Source of the DNA: Pseudooceanicola spongiae
GTDB lineage: Bacteria; Pseudomonadota; Alphaproteobacteria; Rhodobacterales; Rhodobacteraceae
Assembly: GCF_014899185.1 (NCBI RefSeq)
Contig: NZ_CP045201.1
Coordinates: forward strand, 604,501-668,500
Direction of reading: 5' to 3'
Length of the DNA: 64,000 bases
Under the pieces are notes generated by a model, which was given only the letters and a program-made list of their open reading frames with translations, did no database searches and was not told the DNA's origin. Below are positions 63,260 to 64,000 of this stretch, piece after piece. The translations under genes were made by a program, and so were the position numbers. Numbering within the stretch: position 1 is the first letter of the stretch; each line of letters opens with the position of its first letter.

Positions 63260-64000
63260 TCAGGTCCACTTCATGCGGGTCAGGCGGGCGAAGATCAGCA
63301 CGACGATCCCGGCGGTGACGGCAAGGATCAGCGCCATGGCCGAGCCAAAGGGCCATTGGTACTGGTCGATCAGGGCGTCAATCACCAACAGCGTGGTGGT
63401 CTTGACGCGCATGCCCCCGACAAGTGAGGGCGTGACGTAGGAGGAGATCGCCAGCACGAAGACCAGGATGCAGCCTGCCTGAACGCCGGGCATCGAGACG
63501 GGAAAGGTCACGCGGCGGAAGATGGTGAAGCGGCGTGCGCCGAGCGAGCGGGCGGCTTGGGCGATGGCGGGGTCGATGCTTTGCAGCGATGACAGCAGCG
63601 GCAGCACCATGAACGGCAGGAAGACATGCGCCAGCGCAAGGATGACGCCGAAGTTGTTGTACATCAGCGGCAGCGGCCGGTCGATCAGGCCGAGGTTGCG
63701 CAGGGACGAGTTGATGACGCCGGAGTTGCCCAGAAGGATGGTCCAGCCGTAGCTGCGCACCACGATGCCGACCAGAAGCGGTGACAGCACGATGCCATAG
63801 AGCAGACCCCGCCAGCGGCGCGAGGCGGTCGCGATATGCAGGGCGATGGGATAGCCGAGCACGAGGCAGACAAAGGTCGTCGCCATGCCCAGCGCAAGCG
63901 AGCTTGGCAGCGACAGCGCATAGTAGGGCTGGCTGAAGAACTGCTGGTAGCCCTCAAGGCTGAACCCCTGACCGTAGGGCTGGCCGTCGGCGGGGGCGCG
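63260..64000 (-). CDS. ABC transporter permease (PotB-like), 5' end cut by window edge
   Basis: At least 246 residues. The frame is open to the last base of the window (reading ...GYQQFFSQPYYALSLPSSLALG before an internal ATG at 63886), so the true start is to the right. The coupling motif is IAQAARSLGARRFTIFRRVTFPV, and the PLLVGIVVRSYGWTILLGNSGVIN block is typical of PotB-like permeases. The binding-protein and ATPase genes of this importer are presumably beyond the window. Confidence 0.88.
   Translation of the reverse strand, partial: RAPADGQPYGQGFSLEGYQQFFSQPYYALSLPSSLALGMATTFVCLVLGYPIALHIATASRRWRGLLYGIVLSPLLVGIVVRSYGWTILLGNSGVINSSLRNLGLIDRPLPLMYNNFGVILALAHVFLPFMVLPLLSSLQSIDPAIAQAARSLGARRFTIFRRVTFPVSMPGVQAGCILVFVLAISSYVTPSLVGGMRVKTTTLLVIDALIDQYQWPFGSAMALILAVTAGIVVLIFARLTRMKWT

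Noticed and set aside
1..64000. CRISPR arrays and insertion sequences
   Set aside because: No regularly spaced repeat-spacer units, transposase genes or paired terminal repeats were seen anywhere in the window.

Overview
The window looks like a high-GC alphaproteobacterial chromosome from the Rhodobacterales (Roseobacter/Rhodobacter group). The evidence is gene content and order: a trpD-trpC-moaC-moeA-lexA row, ArgC with a TGCNAATG active site, an endolysin/holin pair inside the ccm genes, a two-domain cold-shock protein, a B12-dependent ribonucleotide reductase, the GAAC-N7-GAAC form of SOS box, and many GTG/TTG starts. No prophage, insertion sequence or CRISPR array was seen. Both ends cut through a gene (murI on the left, an ABC permease on the right).

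Layout. 1-7 kb: murI, argC, then the cytochrome c maturation genes ccmE, ccmF and ccmH, with a muramidase/holin lysis pair inserted between ccmE and ccmF, and a PaaG-like hydratase/isomerase. 7-12 kb: gltA, gltX and comEC. 12-17 kb: a tightly overlapping operon trpD-ung-trpC-moaC-moeA, followed by lexA with its own SOS-box promoter. 17-28 kb: a periplasmic deacetylase-like protein, a PpiD-like chaperone, an aminotransferase, an HxlR/QorB redox pair, gpt, fabI, pdxH, a cold-shock protein, a DUF192 protein, tRNA-Pro and cytochrome b561. 28-33 kb: nrdJ with a palindromic upstream element. 33-38 kb: an NAD(P)-binding protein, a DJ-1/PfpI protein and a large hybrid sensor kinase.

38-43 kb carries a complete branched-chain-amino-acid type ABC importer. 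43-57 kb is the most unusual region: two RutA-like flavin monooxygenases, an MFS exporter, an isochorismatase-fold amidohydrolase, a nitrilase-fold hydrolase, a LysR regulator, a polyamine/iron-type ABC importer, an amidase, a RutF-like flavin reductase and a RibB paralogue that has lost the usual acidic catalytic loop. Two divergent promoters in this stretch share a CTGAGRAAAG-type motif, which suggests one regulon. I read it as a candidate catabolic island for an amide- or ureide-containing N-heterocycle, related to the Rut uracil pathway but not identical to it.

57-64 kb: two identical tRNA-Asp genes, then an SOS-box-controlled pair of putative DNA-repair genes (radical SAM/HhH protein plus a DUF4130-type partner), then a polyamine-type ABC transporter with a GntR regulator and a rare fusion of a D-2-hydroxyacid dehydrogenase to a DUF429-like domain.

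Non-coding observations include two copies of an 11-bp-periodic CGGTAT array 35 kb apart, two copies of a hairpin-bearing intergenic repeat, a cloverleaf-like RNA fold between the cold-shock and DUF192 genes, and several long palindromes next to transport and catabolic genes.
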